Shown: positions 49,755-59,877 of the stretch, in pieces
Position numbering within the stretch: the first letter of the stretch is position 1
How the letters are laid out: each line of letters opens with the position of its first letter
NCBI GenBank assembly: GCA_905116865.2
Contig: CAJHNH020000800.1
Coordinates: forward strand, 287,875-351,874
Direction: 5' to 3'
DNA length: 64,000 nucleotides
Origin: Candidula unifasciata
Lineage: Eukaryota; Mollusca; Gastropoda; Stylommatophora; Geomitridae
The notes under the pieces: model-generated
Database searches by the model: none
Told to the model about the DNA's origin: nothing
Seen by the model: only the letters and a program-made list of their open reading frames with translations
Made by a program: the position numbers and the translations under genes

Positions 49755-50630
49755 TATATCACTTGTGTCTTTTGGAATGTTACATGGGGAGGCGCCAGTC
49801 TCTTCCATCTCTTCCGCATCATGTACTTTCCAACCTAAGGTGTTTCCCCACATCCTGTATCCATCGTGGTTCTGGTTAGCCTGTGCCTCTGTTTCCTTGG
49901 CCAAGTCTGGCTAAAATGGGAAAGAAAAGAAAAACAGAAAGCGCACGTGTCTAATTTGGTTAATTTCACAATTATTGTCTGCAAAGATATAAAGATAGAG
50001 TACTTTGCCGACTCTAGAACACGCAACATATAATTGTGTCCTTATATTAGAGGTCGTTTAAAGTGGATTATTGGGACTTTAAAAAATGGTTATTTGTTTC
50101 TCACATTCTAAAGTTGTCTGGACGTTTTGAAGAGCTCAAAGTAAAGTTTACTACTGTACATCTAAAAAAAAAAAAAAAACACCTATAGAATCGCCAATGA
50201 TAATAGCCCAGGTAGCGTTATTAAAAGATAAATAATAATTTTTAAAAAAAAAAAGGAAAACTGTGAAGTCATCTTTCAAGCTCCCCCAGTTAGCAGTTTC
50301 TGTCTTTCAAATTTGTAACCACTCGGCCGACCACAACAGCAACTACAACTAATCTGTTACTACCACTGCTGCTGCGATGAGCACATGAATCTTGTGGGCA
50401 GGGCGATTACTGTGACTTCCCCGACATAGGCAGTAATGATGTTTTTCATGTCCATTGACATGCATATCGCGAAGAAGATCAAAAGGCACCAAGGGCAAGA
50501 GTCGTCTGATTAATCACAACAGAACTGGCGTCATTAGTGGTTTTTGCGCTTGTAGAGCTATGGGAGAAAAGATCTGAGAATCTATGGATCTGTCCGCAAT
50601 GTTGTCATGATTGTCCTCACTGATCAGTAA
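49755..50630. other. Unassigned intronic sequence
   Basis: A-runs are found at 50,164 and 50,243. No coding frame or known repeat was recognised. Confidence 0.35.
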
Positions 50631-50635
50631 TCTTT

Positions 50636-51240
50636 CATTCCCATATCTTTTCACTCCTATAAAGTCTCTCAACAACTCTCTTTCTATTCCCACAACTGCT
50701 AATTCCAACTTGTTTTTTATTCCCATTTCTTTTCACTCCCATAAAGTCTCTCAACAACTCTCTTTCTATTCCCACAACTGCTAATTCCAACTTGTTTTTT
50801 ATTCCCATATCTTTTCACTCCCATAAAGTCTCTCAACAACTCTCTTTCTATTCCCACAACTGCTAATTCCAACTTGTTTTTTATTCCCATTTCTTTTCAC
50901 TCCCATAAAGTCTCTCAACAACTCTCTTTCTATTCCCACAACTGCTAATTCCAACTTGTTTTTTATTCCCATTTCTTTTCACTCCCATAAAGTCTCTCAA
51001 CAACTCTCTTTCTATTCCCACAACTGCTAATTCCAACTTGTTTTTTATTCCCATATCTTTTCACTCCCATAAAGTCTCTCAACAACTCTCTTTCTATTCC
51101 CACAACTGCTAATTCCAACTTGTTTTTTATTCCCATATCTTTTCACTTCCATAGTCTCTCAACAACTCTCTTTCTATTCCCACAACTGCTAATTCCAACT
51201 TGTTTTTTATTCCTATATCTTTGTAGTTCCGAACAGTCTT
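50636..51240. repeat. 82-bp minisatellite, ~7.4 units
   Basis: The unit contains CACTCCCATAAAGTCTCTCA, CAACTCTCTTTCTATTCCC and GCTAATTCCAACTTG. Units alternate irregularly between CCCATTTC and CCCATATC. The array lies about 450 bases before coding exon 2. Confidence 0.93.
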
Positions 51241-51696
51241 TCGACAATTCTTTGTCCCCATAACGAAATAATCTATTATCTCCTCCTACAGCTTTATGCA
51301 TAACCTGAGGTCAACAGTGAAGGTTTTGGGAACGCGGTAACGAAAAATAAATTGTCTCGTCGGAAAACAAAATCAAGATGCTGATGTAATTGTCACTGGA
51401 GCTATGTAGTTGGTGTTTTGAGAGACATTTATTTAAATAAAACTTGATATAATGCAACGTTGTATCAAAATTCAAAACAAAGATGTACTTTTAATCAGGT
51501 TGTGTCTGGGACTATTAGCAGGTCGACTTTTTTGTTGATTACTGAAAAAGGGGGATGAAGCTTGTATGTATAGGTCTCGAGTGCAGTGTTGCCAATTCTT
51601 GATTCATTCATTGTGCAGGTTTCAAGTTTGATTTTTTTTATGCAGTATAATAACAATATATCAAACGTTTTAAATTTTATCTACTTTGTTCAATAG
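51241..51696. other. 3' end of intron 1
   Basis: AT-rich, ending in the acceptor ACTTTGTTCAATAG. A diverged repeat-tail block is found near 51,545-51,620. Confidence 0.4.
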
Positions 51697-51819
51697 TTCA
51701 ACTGAGTCCAGGGCCACAGAGGAAGAAGCCAAATCTAAGTAGTCTTCTACTGTCCAAACTGGCTCTTGTAGATAGCAAAGACATCAGACAGACTGTAGAT
51801 GTGGAGCACCATAATGAAG
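51697..51819 (+). CDS. Giant gene, coding exon 2 (41 codons, phase 1-1)
   Basis: The acceptor TTCAATAG precedes 123 nt ending GAAG|GTTAAT. Only the frame entered in phase 1 is open; the other two have stops. Joined to exon 1, the split codon is G+TT (Val), and the protein reads QLSPGPQRKKPNLSSLLLSK, then LALVDSKDIRQTVDVEHHNE. It ends in phase 1, so it can be skipped or included without changing the frame. It is basic and Ser/Leu-rich at first, acidic at the end. The support is splice signals and phase alone; transcript data are absent. Confidence 0.7.
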
Positions 51820-52327
51820 GTTAATGTTGATGTCTGTTTTGTGCATCCTGTCTTGTGTCAAAAAACTGTGTGGATGACTCTCATTAATATAGAGCTATCT
51901 TAACAGCATTATGGGTCACTAGACCATGACCGTCTTCAATACTGAAGACAGTCATGCCTGGGAAAACCAACCAGTGTGCAATAGCTTCTACCACAACCCT
52001 CACAGGAAAGACATTTTGTATTTGTAGCAAGTCACAGATTAAATTAGGGGGGGGGGGGGGGACAGGGGGTTAGACCTACTACCTCCCTAAGCAGGTGACC
52101 CAACGGTTTGTATATACAAAGCCAAGTCTGTAAAATTGATATATAAGCAAAATCAAGTTTTGGAACAAAACCAGTCCAAAAATGTAACAGTAAAATACCA
52201 TACTTATTTATAATTATCATATCATCATCACATCAAGTGCCATCTTTGTTTGAAAGGCCCACTACACTTAGCCCACAACCCCCATGTTGCACCCACAAAG
52301 GTCTAGTCTAATACCTGTCTCGATGTT
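51820..52327. other. Intron 2, 5' part
   Basis: Contains a short imperfect palindrome (GACCGTCTTCAATACTGAAG plus ACAGTC, ~51,928-51,953) and a G15 run (52,047-52,061). No exon is seen. Confidence 0.4.
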
Positions 52328-52978
52328 GTATGCCCACAAATTATCTTGTCTTTCTCTTGCTTGCTTCTCTTCCATAAACATTGTATGCCCACAAATTATC
52401 TTGTCTTTCTCTTGCTTGCTTCTCTTCCATAAACATTGTATGCCCACAAATTATCTTGTCTTTCTCTTGCTTGCTTCTCTTCCATAAACATTGTATGTCC
52501 ACAAATTAGCTTGTCTTTTTCTTGCTTGCTTCTCTTCCATAAACATTGTATGCCCACAAATTATCTTGTCTTTCTCTTGCTTGCTTCTCATCCATAAACA
52601 TTGTGTGCCCACAAATTATGTTGTCTTCCTCTTGCTTGCTTCTCATCCATAAACATTGTATGCCCACAAATTATCTTGTCTTTCTCTTGCTTGCTTCTCT
52701 TCCATAAACATTGTTTGCCCACAAATTATGTTGTCTTCCTCTTGCTTGCTTCTCTTCCATAAACATTGTATGCCCACAAATTATCTTGTCTTTCTCTTGC
52801 TTGCTTCTCTTCCATAAAAACATTATGTTGTCTTCCTCTTGCTTGCTTCTCTTCCATAAACATTGTTTGCCCACAAATTATGTTGTCTTCCTCTTGCTTG
52901 CTTCTCTTCCATAAACATTGTATGCCCACAAATTATGTTGTCTTTCTCTTGCTTGCTTCTCTTCCATAAACAATCATA
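52328..52978. repeat. 55-bp minisatellite, ~12 units
   Basis: The unit holds TGCCCACAAATTATCTTGTC, TTTCTCTTGCTTGCTTCTC and TTCCATAAACATTGTA. Variants include TTATGTTGTCTTCC. One unit (~52,812-52,825) lost about 20 bases. Confidence 0.93.
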
Positions 52979-53332
52979 AATTTTTTTCGTTTTACAAAAT
53001 GAAGGGTACAATTCCCCTTCAGGTATGCTGAGCATATGGTGCTAGTCCCCAGTGTTTAAGGTCCAATGGCACTCAACAGCTGATGTGAACAATTTGACAG
53101 CAATCGCCTTTATTTCCCAGAATATTTCCTAGTACATATATTTTTTTTATAAAGCTGGGTTGACGTGAAAGCCCAGGTCATTTTTTTTTAACTGCCTCAA
53201 TAACGATTCCAACGTAGGAGACTTGTGACTGGTACCATCGGTATTGAAACTCTGTGCTGGCTGCTGAAGATGAGGACGGAGCACGCATGGAAATGCCCCG
53301 GGTGCTGCGATGTTAATTCTTGACTCAACTCA
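52979..53332. other. Intron 2, 3' part with repeat fragments
   Basis: At about 53,150-53,182 a piece (GCTGGGTTGACGTGAAAGCC) resembles the antisense SINE X body, and 53,255-53,330 repeats the block at 46,390-46,450. Confidence 0.4.
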
Positions 53333-53590
53333 ACTCAACTCGAACTTATGACTAGAAAGCTAGCATCCCCATCTTCTTTTTCAGCTTTAGCCATTGAAAA
53401 GGTGATTTGCACATTGTCTTGTGGTTTACAGCTGACTGCTATATCTGCAACTTTATTCCCAGGACATCTGATTTCATCAAATGTATAATTAGCCCCTTTT
53501 ATAACATGCCCGTTAACAGACAGTGATATTCTGTTTTCTCCCAAAAGGGGACTCTGGAACTCACGTGGCCAGCTTCAACATTCAACATTT
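53333..53590 (-). pseudogene. Antisense protein-like segment, unknown family
   Basis: The minus strand has an open frame of about 75-80 codons containing SWPREFQSP, GENRISLSVNGH, FDEIRCPGNKVADIAVSCK and DNVQITFSMAKAEKEDGD. The two cysteines, the SVNG turn and the alternating pattern resemble an Ig-like or other beta-rich extracellular domain. Diverged copies of its middle part at 9,300 and 40,160 show it belongs to a repeated family, perhaps pseudogene fragments of a gene family or part of a mobile element. No convincing splice sites were found. Confidence 0.4.
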
Positions 53591-53682
53591 AAATATACAT
53601 CCAGGAGTGCAAAAAAATGGGCATTTTAAGGAACAGTCAAAAAGCTTTTATAATCAACCATTCCATTGTTGTCTTTGTTCAG

Positions 53683-53816
53683 AAATTCATGGGGATATCC
53701 GGTTTGTCCATGCTGATGGGGAACAGAAGGAATCCAAAGGAACTTACAACTTTGACAGTGTCAATGAGAAAGTGGAGCTGACTTTAACACAGGGCAAGGC
53801 TAATGTCATCATAAAG
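53683..53816 (+). CDS. Giant gene, coding exon 3
   Basis: The acceptor TTGTCTTTGTTCAG precedes 134 nt ending ATAAAG|GTAACC. It enters in phase 1 (G+AA gives Glu) and leaves in phase 0. It encodes IHGDIRFVHADGEQKES, then YNFDSVNEKVELTLTQGKAN and VIIK. The alternating hydrophobic pattern suggests a beta-sheet fold, in contrast to the disordered exon 1. Confidence 0.82.
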
Positions 53817-53834
53817 GTAACCTTCGGACACTTT

Positions 53835-54070
53835 CTTGAAACTGTCATAACTTGAATATGTGAATCTTGTGTATGTGGTTAACTTGTATGCATGGATCAC
53901 TTGTGTGTGTGTGTGTGTGGATCTCTTGTGTGTATGAATCTCTTATATGTGTAGACCTCTTGTCTTGTATGTGTGGATCTTTTGTGAATGTGTGGAAGTG
54001 TTGTATGTGTAGATCTCTTGTAAGTGTGTATTTTTGGTGAGTGTGGATCTTTTGTGTATGTATGATTCTG
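53835..54070. repeat. ~20-bp GGATCTCTTGTGTGTG minisatellite, left part
   Basis: Irregular units such as TGGATCTCTTGTGTGTATGA. The same array continues at 54,943-55,365, so the intervening LINE interrupts it. Confidence 0.85.
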
Positions 54071-54942
54071 TGTCTTATCACCACTTCTGATGCTCACCTA
54101 CATCGACAGATAAGCAAGGAGACAAGGCACAGGAATGAAAATAATAGTAACATCAACGACTTACTCTTTGCTGATGACCTGGTCTTGATTGCAGTTACAG
54201 TCATGAATTTGCAACAGCATCTCACATCCATGAATGAAGAATGTAAATCAAATAATATGAGAATTAACATCGAAAAGGCATCAGTAAAGTCAGCATGAAG
54301 AAAGAAACATAATTTAAATATAGTATTAGAGCATACATATATTAAACCTTCATATGAGGTTTAATATCTTGGAACAACATTCAATTGAAGTTGGTAAACT
54401 GGACGAAAAAATTGATATTTGATGCAGTAAAGCTGGTTAAGTATTGGGACAGCTAGTCCCCCTTTTACAGCATAAAGCAATCCCAGTCAGCACAAAGAGA
54501 CATCTCATAGAAAGCATATTCATTCCCACTCTATGCTATCTGTGCCAGACGTGGTCACTCACAACAAAACATAAAATTAGTAACCATGAAAATGAGGTGA
54601 CTGAGAAAGACTGTACTAGTGACCAGAAGAGATACAATCAGAAAGTAGGTCATAAGAGATCAAATCCGCACAGAACCAATTCTACATTAAATACAAAGAT
54701 AGTAAATTAAATGGTTTGCCCACTTGGAAAGAATGCCTTCTGATGCTATACCATACAAGGTATGCACCAAAAGAGTAGAGGGACGTAGAGCAAGAGGTAT
54801 ACAAAGAACAAGACGTAAAGATAACATCATAGAAACTCTAGAGTACCACAATGTATGGTCAAAGTAGCCAGAAAAGCACAAAGCAGGACCTTATATCACT
54901 TTCGACACCGGAAGTGGTTAAAACAGACGTAAAGAAGAAGAA
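54071..54942 (+). pseudogene. LINE reverse transcriptase relic inserted in a minisatellite
   Basis: Reads NDLLFADDLVLIAVTV (the FADD catalytic box), then LQQHLTSMNEECKSNNMRIN, GQLVPLLQHKAIPVSTKRHL, LCYLCQTWSLTTKHK and later a basic tail. This is the palm-to-C-terminus order of an RTE-like polymerase. It ends in GTAAAGAAGAAGAAG, the AAG-type end of other copies here. It is truncated at the 5' end and has several frame breaks. Confidence 0.85.
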
Positions 54943-55365
54943 GATGGATCTCTTGTACGTGGGGATCTCTTGTGTGTGTATGGATCTCTTGTATGTGGGA
55001 ATCTATTGTGTGTGTGTGGATCTCTTGTGTGTGTATGGATCTCTTGTAAGTGGGAATCTCTTGTGTGTGTGTGGATCTCTTGTATGTGGGAATCTCTTGT
55101 GTGTGTATGGATCTCTTGTAAGTGGGAATCTCTTGTGTGTGTGTGGATCTCTTGTATGTGGGGATCTCTTGTGTGTGTGGATCTCTTGTATGTGGGGATC
55201 TCTTGTGTGTGGGGATCTCTATGTGGGGGTCTCTTGTGTGTGGGGATCTTTTGTGTGTGTGGATCTCTTGTATGTGGGGATCTCTTGTGTGTGTGTGTGT
55301 GTGTGTGTGTGTGGATCTCCTGTGTGTGTGGATCTCTTGTGTGTGTGGATCTCTTGTATGTTTAA
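54943..55365. repeat. ~20-bp GGATCTCTTGTGTGTG minisatellite, right part
   Basis: About 20 units of GGATCTCTTG followed by TATGTGGGAATC, TGTGTGTG or similar. Open frames reading GSLVCGNLLCV are repeat artefacts. Confidence 0.9.
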
Positions 55366-55542
55366 TCTAATAATAAATAAATTAATTAAAAACCTGATAC
55401 AGGTATTTGAAGATTAAACCCTAAAGGGCTAAAAACATCTCATGCATAGTTTTGAAGCTGTAAAATATAATAGCCTACAAATTTACTCCTTCCTGAAATC
55501 CCCCCTAATCTTTGATTATACTTTAAATAATTTTTTCACTAG

Positions 55543-55710
55543 GTGATAGCTGAACGAGTAATTCCCACTGACACTGAATTCAATACTTGGCGAAAGTCTC
55601 AAGCTATTGTTACCAGACATATAGAGATTAACTTGCAAGCAAATGAGCAGATGAAGCATCTCTATAAGCATGTCATGACAAAAACAGGGAAATCTGGTAT
55701 GATGTCTACT
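55543..55710 (+). CDS. Giant gene, coding exon 4 (end uncertain: 55,696 or 55,710)
   Basis: The acceptor TTTTTTCACTAG precedes GTGATAGCTGAACG. It enters in phase 0, continuing exon 3, and encodes VIAERVIPTDTEFNTWRKSQ, then AIVTRHIEINLQANEQMKHL and YKHVMTKTGKS. Two donors are possible. CTG|GTATGA ends it at 55,696 in phase 1, which is the better match but then needs another exon to restore phase 0. ACT|GTATAA ends it at 55,710 in phase 0 and joins directly to the exon at 59,262. The end of the exon looks helical. Confidence 0.78.
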
Positions 55711-55784
55711 GTATAAACCATGTACTGTAAAAATGTTTTTTTTTTAAAATATGTTTTTAATATTCAGTATTATTTATCCGCCCG

Positions 55785-55900
55785 GGGAAGTAAAGAATGC
55801 CGGCGTAATGTTGACCACATAACTCACCTAGTACCGATTGGTCTGTAAAAATATGGGTGCTCTTCCCATATGCCCGATGCGCCTAAAGGCGTGAAAAAGG
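55785..55900 (+). mobile_element. SINE family X tail
   Basis: GGGGAAGTAAAGAATGCCGG, TTGACCACATAACTCACC and ATATGGGTGCTCTTCCCATA are the sense version of the tail seen reversed at 62,018-62,110. Confidence 0.65.
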
Positions 55901-56164
55901 GAACTTAAATTTATTTTACTTTTACTTTTCATTTATTTGCTTTGTTACACGCTTTTCATTAGGGAGATTTGGTTTAGAATTCTAGTGAAGAAGCAACTAG
56001 GACACTTGTTAAGGTGAAAAGAGGAAAACAAACAGATAAATTACCTAGTAATACACACCTAGTCTAAAATTCCTCTTCTTCTGCTCCTCCTCCTCCTCCA
56101 CCTTACACTGGCGTATGTACATATATTAAGTTGTTGAAATTTTACAATCACTCTTGCTTTGCAA

Positions 56165-56420
56165 TGAAGCCACCGTAGCGTGGTGGCAATAACACCTGCT
56201 GGCCTGAAAGTCTTAGGTTCAACGCACCTAACGAACTGGGGGGGGGGGGGGGGGGGGGGGTGTTGTTGAGTTAAATCCTCTCCTATGTATACCTAGTCTA
56301 AAAATTAGTGCCAGGAAATTTCATTGGAAGTAAAAGTGATCACATCACCCTCATGTGGCAGATTGTAAATAAATATGTATAGAATTAACTGCCCAGTGTA
56401 CAAAAGGCGTGAACAGGGCC
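56165..56420 (+). mobile_element. tRNA-derived SINE with internal G23 run
   Basis: The head reads CCGTAGCGTGGTGGCAATAA with box B TAGGTTCAACGCACC. G23 (56,238-56,260) follows. The body ends near GGCGTGAACAGGGCCCTG, then TATG/TG microsatellite (56,425-56,490). Confidence 0.6.
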
Positions 56421-56456
56421 CTGTATGTATGTATATATTATGCATGTGTGTGTGTG

Positions 56457-56490
<34 letters not shown>

Positions 56491-56493
<3 letters not shown>

Positions 56494-57085
56494 GTTAGTT
56501 AGTTAGTCGTTACGGTTCCGGCATCACAGCAAACGAGCTTGGCCCATAATTGCTCAACCGCCTATGCCAGTGATTCCAGTCACAAACTGAGTCAGATACG
56601 CTGGATACTTCAAGTGCATGCCGTAGCTATACAGTGTCAGCAAAACAAAAGGTGCATGCCTCCTTAAACACACCGCGAGACCAGGCGTCATCGCTGAAAA
56701 TCAACTTCATTCAACGAATGGCTGAGCGATGAGCAGATTAAATCTATTCCTGACCATTCTCCACACGTCCTGGGCCAAGTTGCAGCCACAGCCAACAAAT
56801 AAATAGCACCTGTAGCACACACCTTGTCCCAGAAACACAACAAAGAAAATACTTCACCCATCATTGCCACTATGTACCAATCTTGAACTCAGTCAATAAC
56901 CAATAATCACAGCTCATAGTGCCGCCAGGAGCACTAAACTTAGTAGCTCCGGCTGCAAACCGGACTTCCACAATCTTGCAACATCAAAACTGGAGGAGAA
57001 GCGGCGACGAGAACGGTCAACATAAGCCAAGTTCTCAACCGTTATCCATTCCCTATCCGTGTCCGTGTGTGTGTGTGTGCGTGCG
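56491..57085. other. Unassigned intronic sequence
   Basis: No frame or repeat was recognised. It is relatively CA-rich, and (TG/CG)n is found at 57,063-57,090. Confidence 0.35.
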
Positions 57086-57089
57086 TGCG

Positions 57090-57757
57090 TGTAGACTAGC
57101 TCAAAAGTTGCGAGCGTGCTTCGTAATTCCGTGGGGATTGGTTTAATTATAGTTGCGGGAGATTAGGGGCGCACCGCGGTGTGGTAGTTTCAGTAATGGT
57201 ATCTAAAGCTGACCTTCCAAAAATCAACAGATAGAGAATAAATTGATTCACTATCATGTTGTGTCATTATATGTCACATAGGGCTAGCGGTCTATTCCTC
57301 CATTCCGTTCTATCTTGTGCGATCAGTTCAATATCGTTGATAGAATTCAGTCCAGCAGCTTTGGTCTTTCTTATCAACGTTTGTCTTATGGTTTCCTTTG
57401 GGCGATCTCGCCTCCTTAATCCCTTTATTTCTAGTTTTAATGTATGTTTAGTGATTCTGCACTGGTGTCTTCTCAGCATGTGTCCAACGTAGCGCTATCT
57501 TCTCTGTCTTATAACTGTTGATACTGACATTTCTCTTTTATTTTTTCTTCATGCCTTTTGAATTCATCCCATTTTATTTTCATCATTTTCCTTAGATATT
57601 TGTTTTTGAATGCATTTTACTTTCATCCCATGTATTTACTTGTTCTTCAATGACAGAAAATTACTAAACATACAATTACATAGTGAAATCACAAACTGAC
57701 CCCCACAAAATTGCCAGGGTTAGGTCTGAAAGCCCTGAGTGTAGAAGACGCGCAACT
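57090..57757 (+). mobile_element. SINE family Y copy 3, split by a LINE
   Basis: The head side (57,090-57,220: CGAGCGTGCTTCGTAAT, TAGTTTCAGTAATGGTATC) and the tail side (57,705-57,757: GGGTTAGGTCTGAAAGCC, GACGCGCAACTAA) align in order with 6,251-6,490. About 480 bases of other sequence, including an antisense LINE, separate them. Confidence 0.55.
57240..57700 (-). pseudogene. LINE 3' end, antisense
   Basis: The minus strand reads MLRRHQCRITKHTLKLEIKG, then RRRDRPKETIRQTLIRKTKA and DIELIAQDRTEWRNRPLALC. This is the C-terminal LINE pattern (GHxLRR, GxRxxGRPKxTW, AxDRxxWR). Confidence 0.75.
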
Positions 57758-57759
57758 AA

Positions 57760-58076
57760 TTGAATATATCAACCACTACTCATTTTCTGCTAGGGGAAGT
57801 AACCTATTTATTACTAAATGTTTTCTTCTGTAAGAGTCGGAACATATTTTCCTAGTCACATTTCATGGAAGAAACCATTTAAAGTTTCACAGCTCAACAA
57901 CAAGCTGGGGAGTGCAGTTATCCAACTATCAAAATAAAAAACTTGCAGTAAAGCTGAAGCCCTGTCTTCGATGTATTGTACGACCACCAAGCAGATATCC
58001 GTAGAGAACTTTTTTAGGAAAAACAAAGTCGACCATAACCTTTCATTATACTTACCTGGCACAGGTAGTAATCTTA
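57760..58076. other. Unassigned intronic sequence
   Basis: Nothing is supported here on either strand. Confidence 0.35.
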
Positions 58077-58805
58077 TTTACGTCCTTCTTAGGACGTAAT
58101 TTTTTTGTTATTTGAAGCCCCACCCTGGCTTTTGCCAGGGGCCGCAATATAGGCAGGCCATCAATATGGCCAATTGTCTGAACGCGGTTTCTGGGACCTC
58201 TCCACGGTGATCCTCATCCACATGGTGGCACTTTGTGTCATCGGGTGTTTATCGCTTGTGTGATGTCTTGGTGGGGTAGAAAGTCAGTCAGTCAGTCAAC
58301 CTTTCATTTCTTGCATAAATCCTTACGTCCTTTTCAGGACAAATTTTTTTTGTTTTTTTAAGCCTCACCCTGGCTTTTGCCAGGGGCCGCAATATAGGCA
58401 GGCCATAAATATGGCCAATTGTCTGAACAGTGTTTCTGGGACCTCTCCATGGTGATCCTCATCCATATGGTGGCACTTTGTGTCATCATCGGGTGTTTAT
58501 CGCTTGTGTGATGTCCTGGTGGGGTAGAAAGTCATTCATTCATTCAGCCTTTCATATTTAAAAGGTTTTTCATTCTTTTTAGGACGAAATTTGTTGTTAT
58601 TTGAAGCCCCACCCTGGCTTTTGCCAGGGGCCGCAATATAGGCAGGCCATAAATATGGCCAATTATCTGAACGCGGTTTCTGGGACCTCTCCATGGCAAT
58701 CCTCTTCCACATGTTGGCATTTTGTGTCATCGGGTGTTTATCGCTTGTGTGATGTCCAAGTGGGGTAGAAAATCAGTCAGTCAGTCAAACCTTTCATATG
58801 GAAAT
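58077..58805. repeat. Three tandem ~245-bp units with conserved hairpins
   Basis: Units begin near 58,078, 58,323 and 58,568. Each contains CCCTGGCTTTTGCCAGGG (a 7-bp stem with a T4 loop) and GGCCATAAATATGGCC or a one-base variant (a second hairpin), then a shared ~150-bp part and an AGTCAGTC or ATTCATTC tract. Unit 1 also starts with a TTACGTCCT...AGGACGTAA hairpin that decays in units 2 and 3. Confidence 0.92.
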
Positions 58806-58836
58806 AAAATATGGTGACGAATAATAGTGGCTTTCC

Positions 58837-58839
<3 letters not shown>

Positions 58840-58912
<73 letters not shown>
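58840..58912. repeat. (TC)n microsatellite
   Basis: About 36 TC units. With the following CCTCCCTCTG...CTCTCAG it forms a very strong pyrimidine tract and 3' splice-like signal at 58,943. Confidence 0.95.
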
Positions 58913-58916
<4 letters not shown>

Positions 58917-59054
58917 CCTCTGCATCCATCTCCTGCTCTCTCAGCTATAAATGTTTCTCCTCAATCCCTACATCCAGATTTCTCCTCCACGTCCTTCCCC
59001 ATCCGGTGCACCAAAGAAAAACGTTTAGAGACCAAATACACTGCTCAAAATTAG

Positions 59055-59185
59055 GAACCAGTATTTTGGCGAAAAACATTAAATGCCCTGAAAAAATATC
59101 TGTGTCCTACACTCGGAATGATCGTAATGCTAAAACTTCCACCATTGCAGCTTTAAACTTCTCTTCAACCCCATTGCACATTCCG
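59055..59185 (+). CDS. Candidate extra exon 4b of the giant gene (speculative)
   Basis: From AAATTAG|GAACC to ATTCCG|GTGCAG there are 131 nt that enter in phase 1 and leave in phase 0. That is exactly what is needed if exon 4 ends at its better donor (55,696). It would encode TSILAKNIKCPEKISVSYTR, then NDRNAKTSTIAALNFSSTPL and HIP. The acceptor lacks a good pyrimidine tract and the donor is mediocre. An alternative is a longer exon using the strong CTCTCAG at 58,943. Confidence 0.3.
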
Positions 59186-59261
59186 GTGCAGCACAAACCA
59201 TGTCTTATTTCTCAGACTAAAACCTAATGATGGGTTGTTTCCTTCCTTGCCTGTTTAGCAG

Positions 59262-59505
59262 TCTCCACAGGGTAGATCACCAGAAGCACCCTTAAATAAT
59301 AGTGTTATGCCCCAGATGTCTGTCTCTAGTGTAGGACCTGCTGGTGGTGCTCACGTTAACCACCCCTCACTGTACACTAACGTACATCCTGCTTACCGCT
59401 GGAATCGTGATGTCGAGTATCTCATGCAGTTCAATCCTGCAGCCCTGGACCAGGCTTTCTTGACATGGCTCCAGCAGAGACGGTACCCCACACTATCACA
59501 TGCCA
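59262..59505 (+). CDS. Giant gene, coding exon 5
   Basis: The acceptor has a pyrimidine-rich tract ending TTTAGCAG. It is a tandem NAGNAG site, so an extra Gln codon (start at 59,259) is possible. In phase 0 it encodes SPQGRSPEAPLNNSVMPQMS, then AHVNHPSLYTNVHPAYRWNR and DVEYLMQFNPAALDQAFLTW. The donor that keeps the frame is CCA|GTACAA (phase 1, end 59,505). A stronger donor 10 bases on (CCA|GTGAGT, end 59,515) gives phase 2 and does not fit the last exon at its best acceptor. The WNRDVEYLMQFN...LTWLQQRR part looks like a folded helical segment. Confidence 0.75.
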
Positions 59506-59877
59506 GTACAACCCAGTGAGTACATCTTTAAAATAAAAAGTCAGTACGAAGAAATAGAATTCCCTTATTATGTTCTCTTGTCATAATCAGTGGTTAAACA
59601 AAGGTGGCCTCCAAACAGGTCACCTAAACATTTATCATTTACTCTGCAAACTACCTGAACTGTTAAGATTAGCAACCAGTTTTATATTTTTGGAACTACC
59701 GAAGTGGGCTAAACAATAAAACTACTAATCATGAAATTAAAATTAATGTGATGACTTCCCATTGTTTTCCACACCCCCCAAAGCAAAGAATATTTTGGGC
59801 TGCTGCCAATTCATTTTGTGCTAGGAGACCATACAGTATTTGCTGGATGCTTACAGTCTCTCATCTGTGCTTATCAG

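Larger units (their letters stand above)
39968..51696 (+). other. Intron 1 of the giant gene (~11.7 kb)
   Basis: Runs from the GTAAGT donor at 39,968 to an acceptor ending CAATAG at 51,696. It opens with a pyrimidine/TCA-rich tract (39,990-40,145), and repeats fill much of the rest. Additional small exons in it cannot be excluded. Confidence 0.7.

Noticed and set aside
53523..53682. Extension of exon 3 upstream to a start codon at 53,523
   Set aside because: The frame is open, but the composition changes at the TTTGTTCAG acceptor and phase 1 joins exactly to exons 1 or 2 there.
54851..55417. 188-codon cysteine/valine-rich frame
   Set aside because: It consists of GGATCTCTTGTGTG units plus LINE tail; frame and composition come from the repeat.
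58811..59227. 138-codon frame that starts in (TC)n
   Set aside because: The first part is only Ser/Leu from the microsatellite. The 3' part could be exonic and is given separately as a speculative exon.
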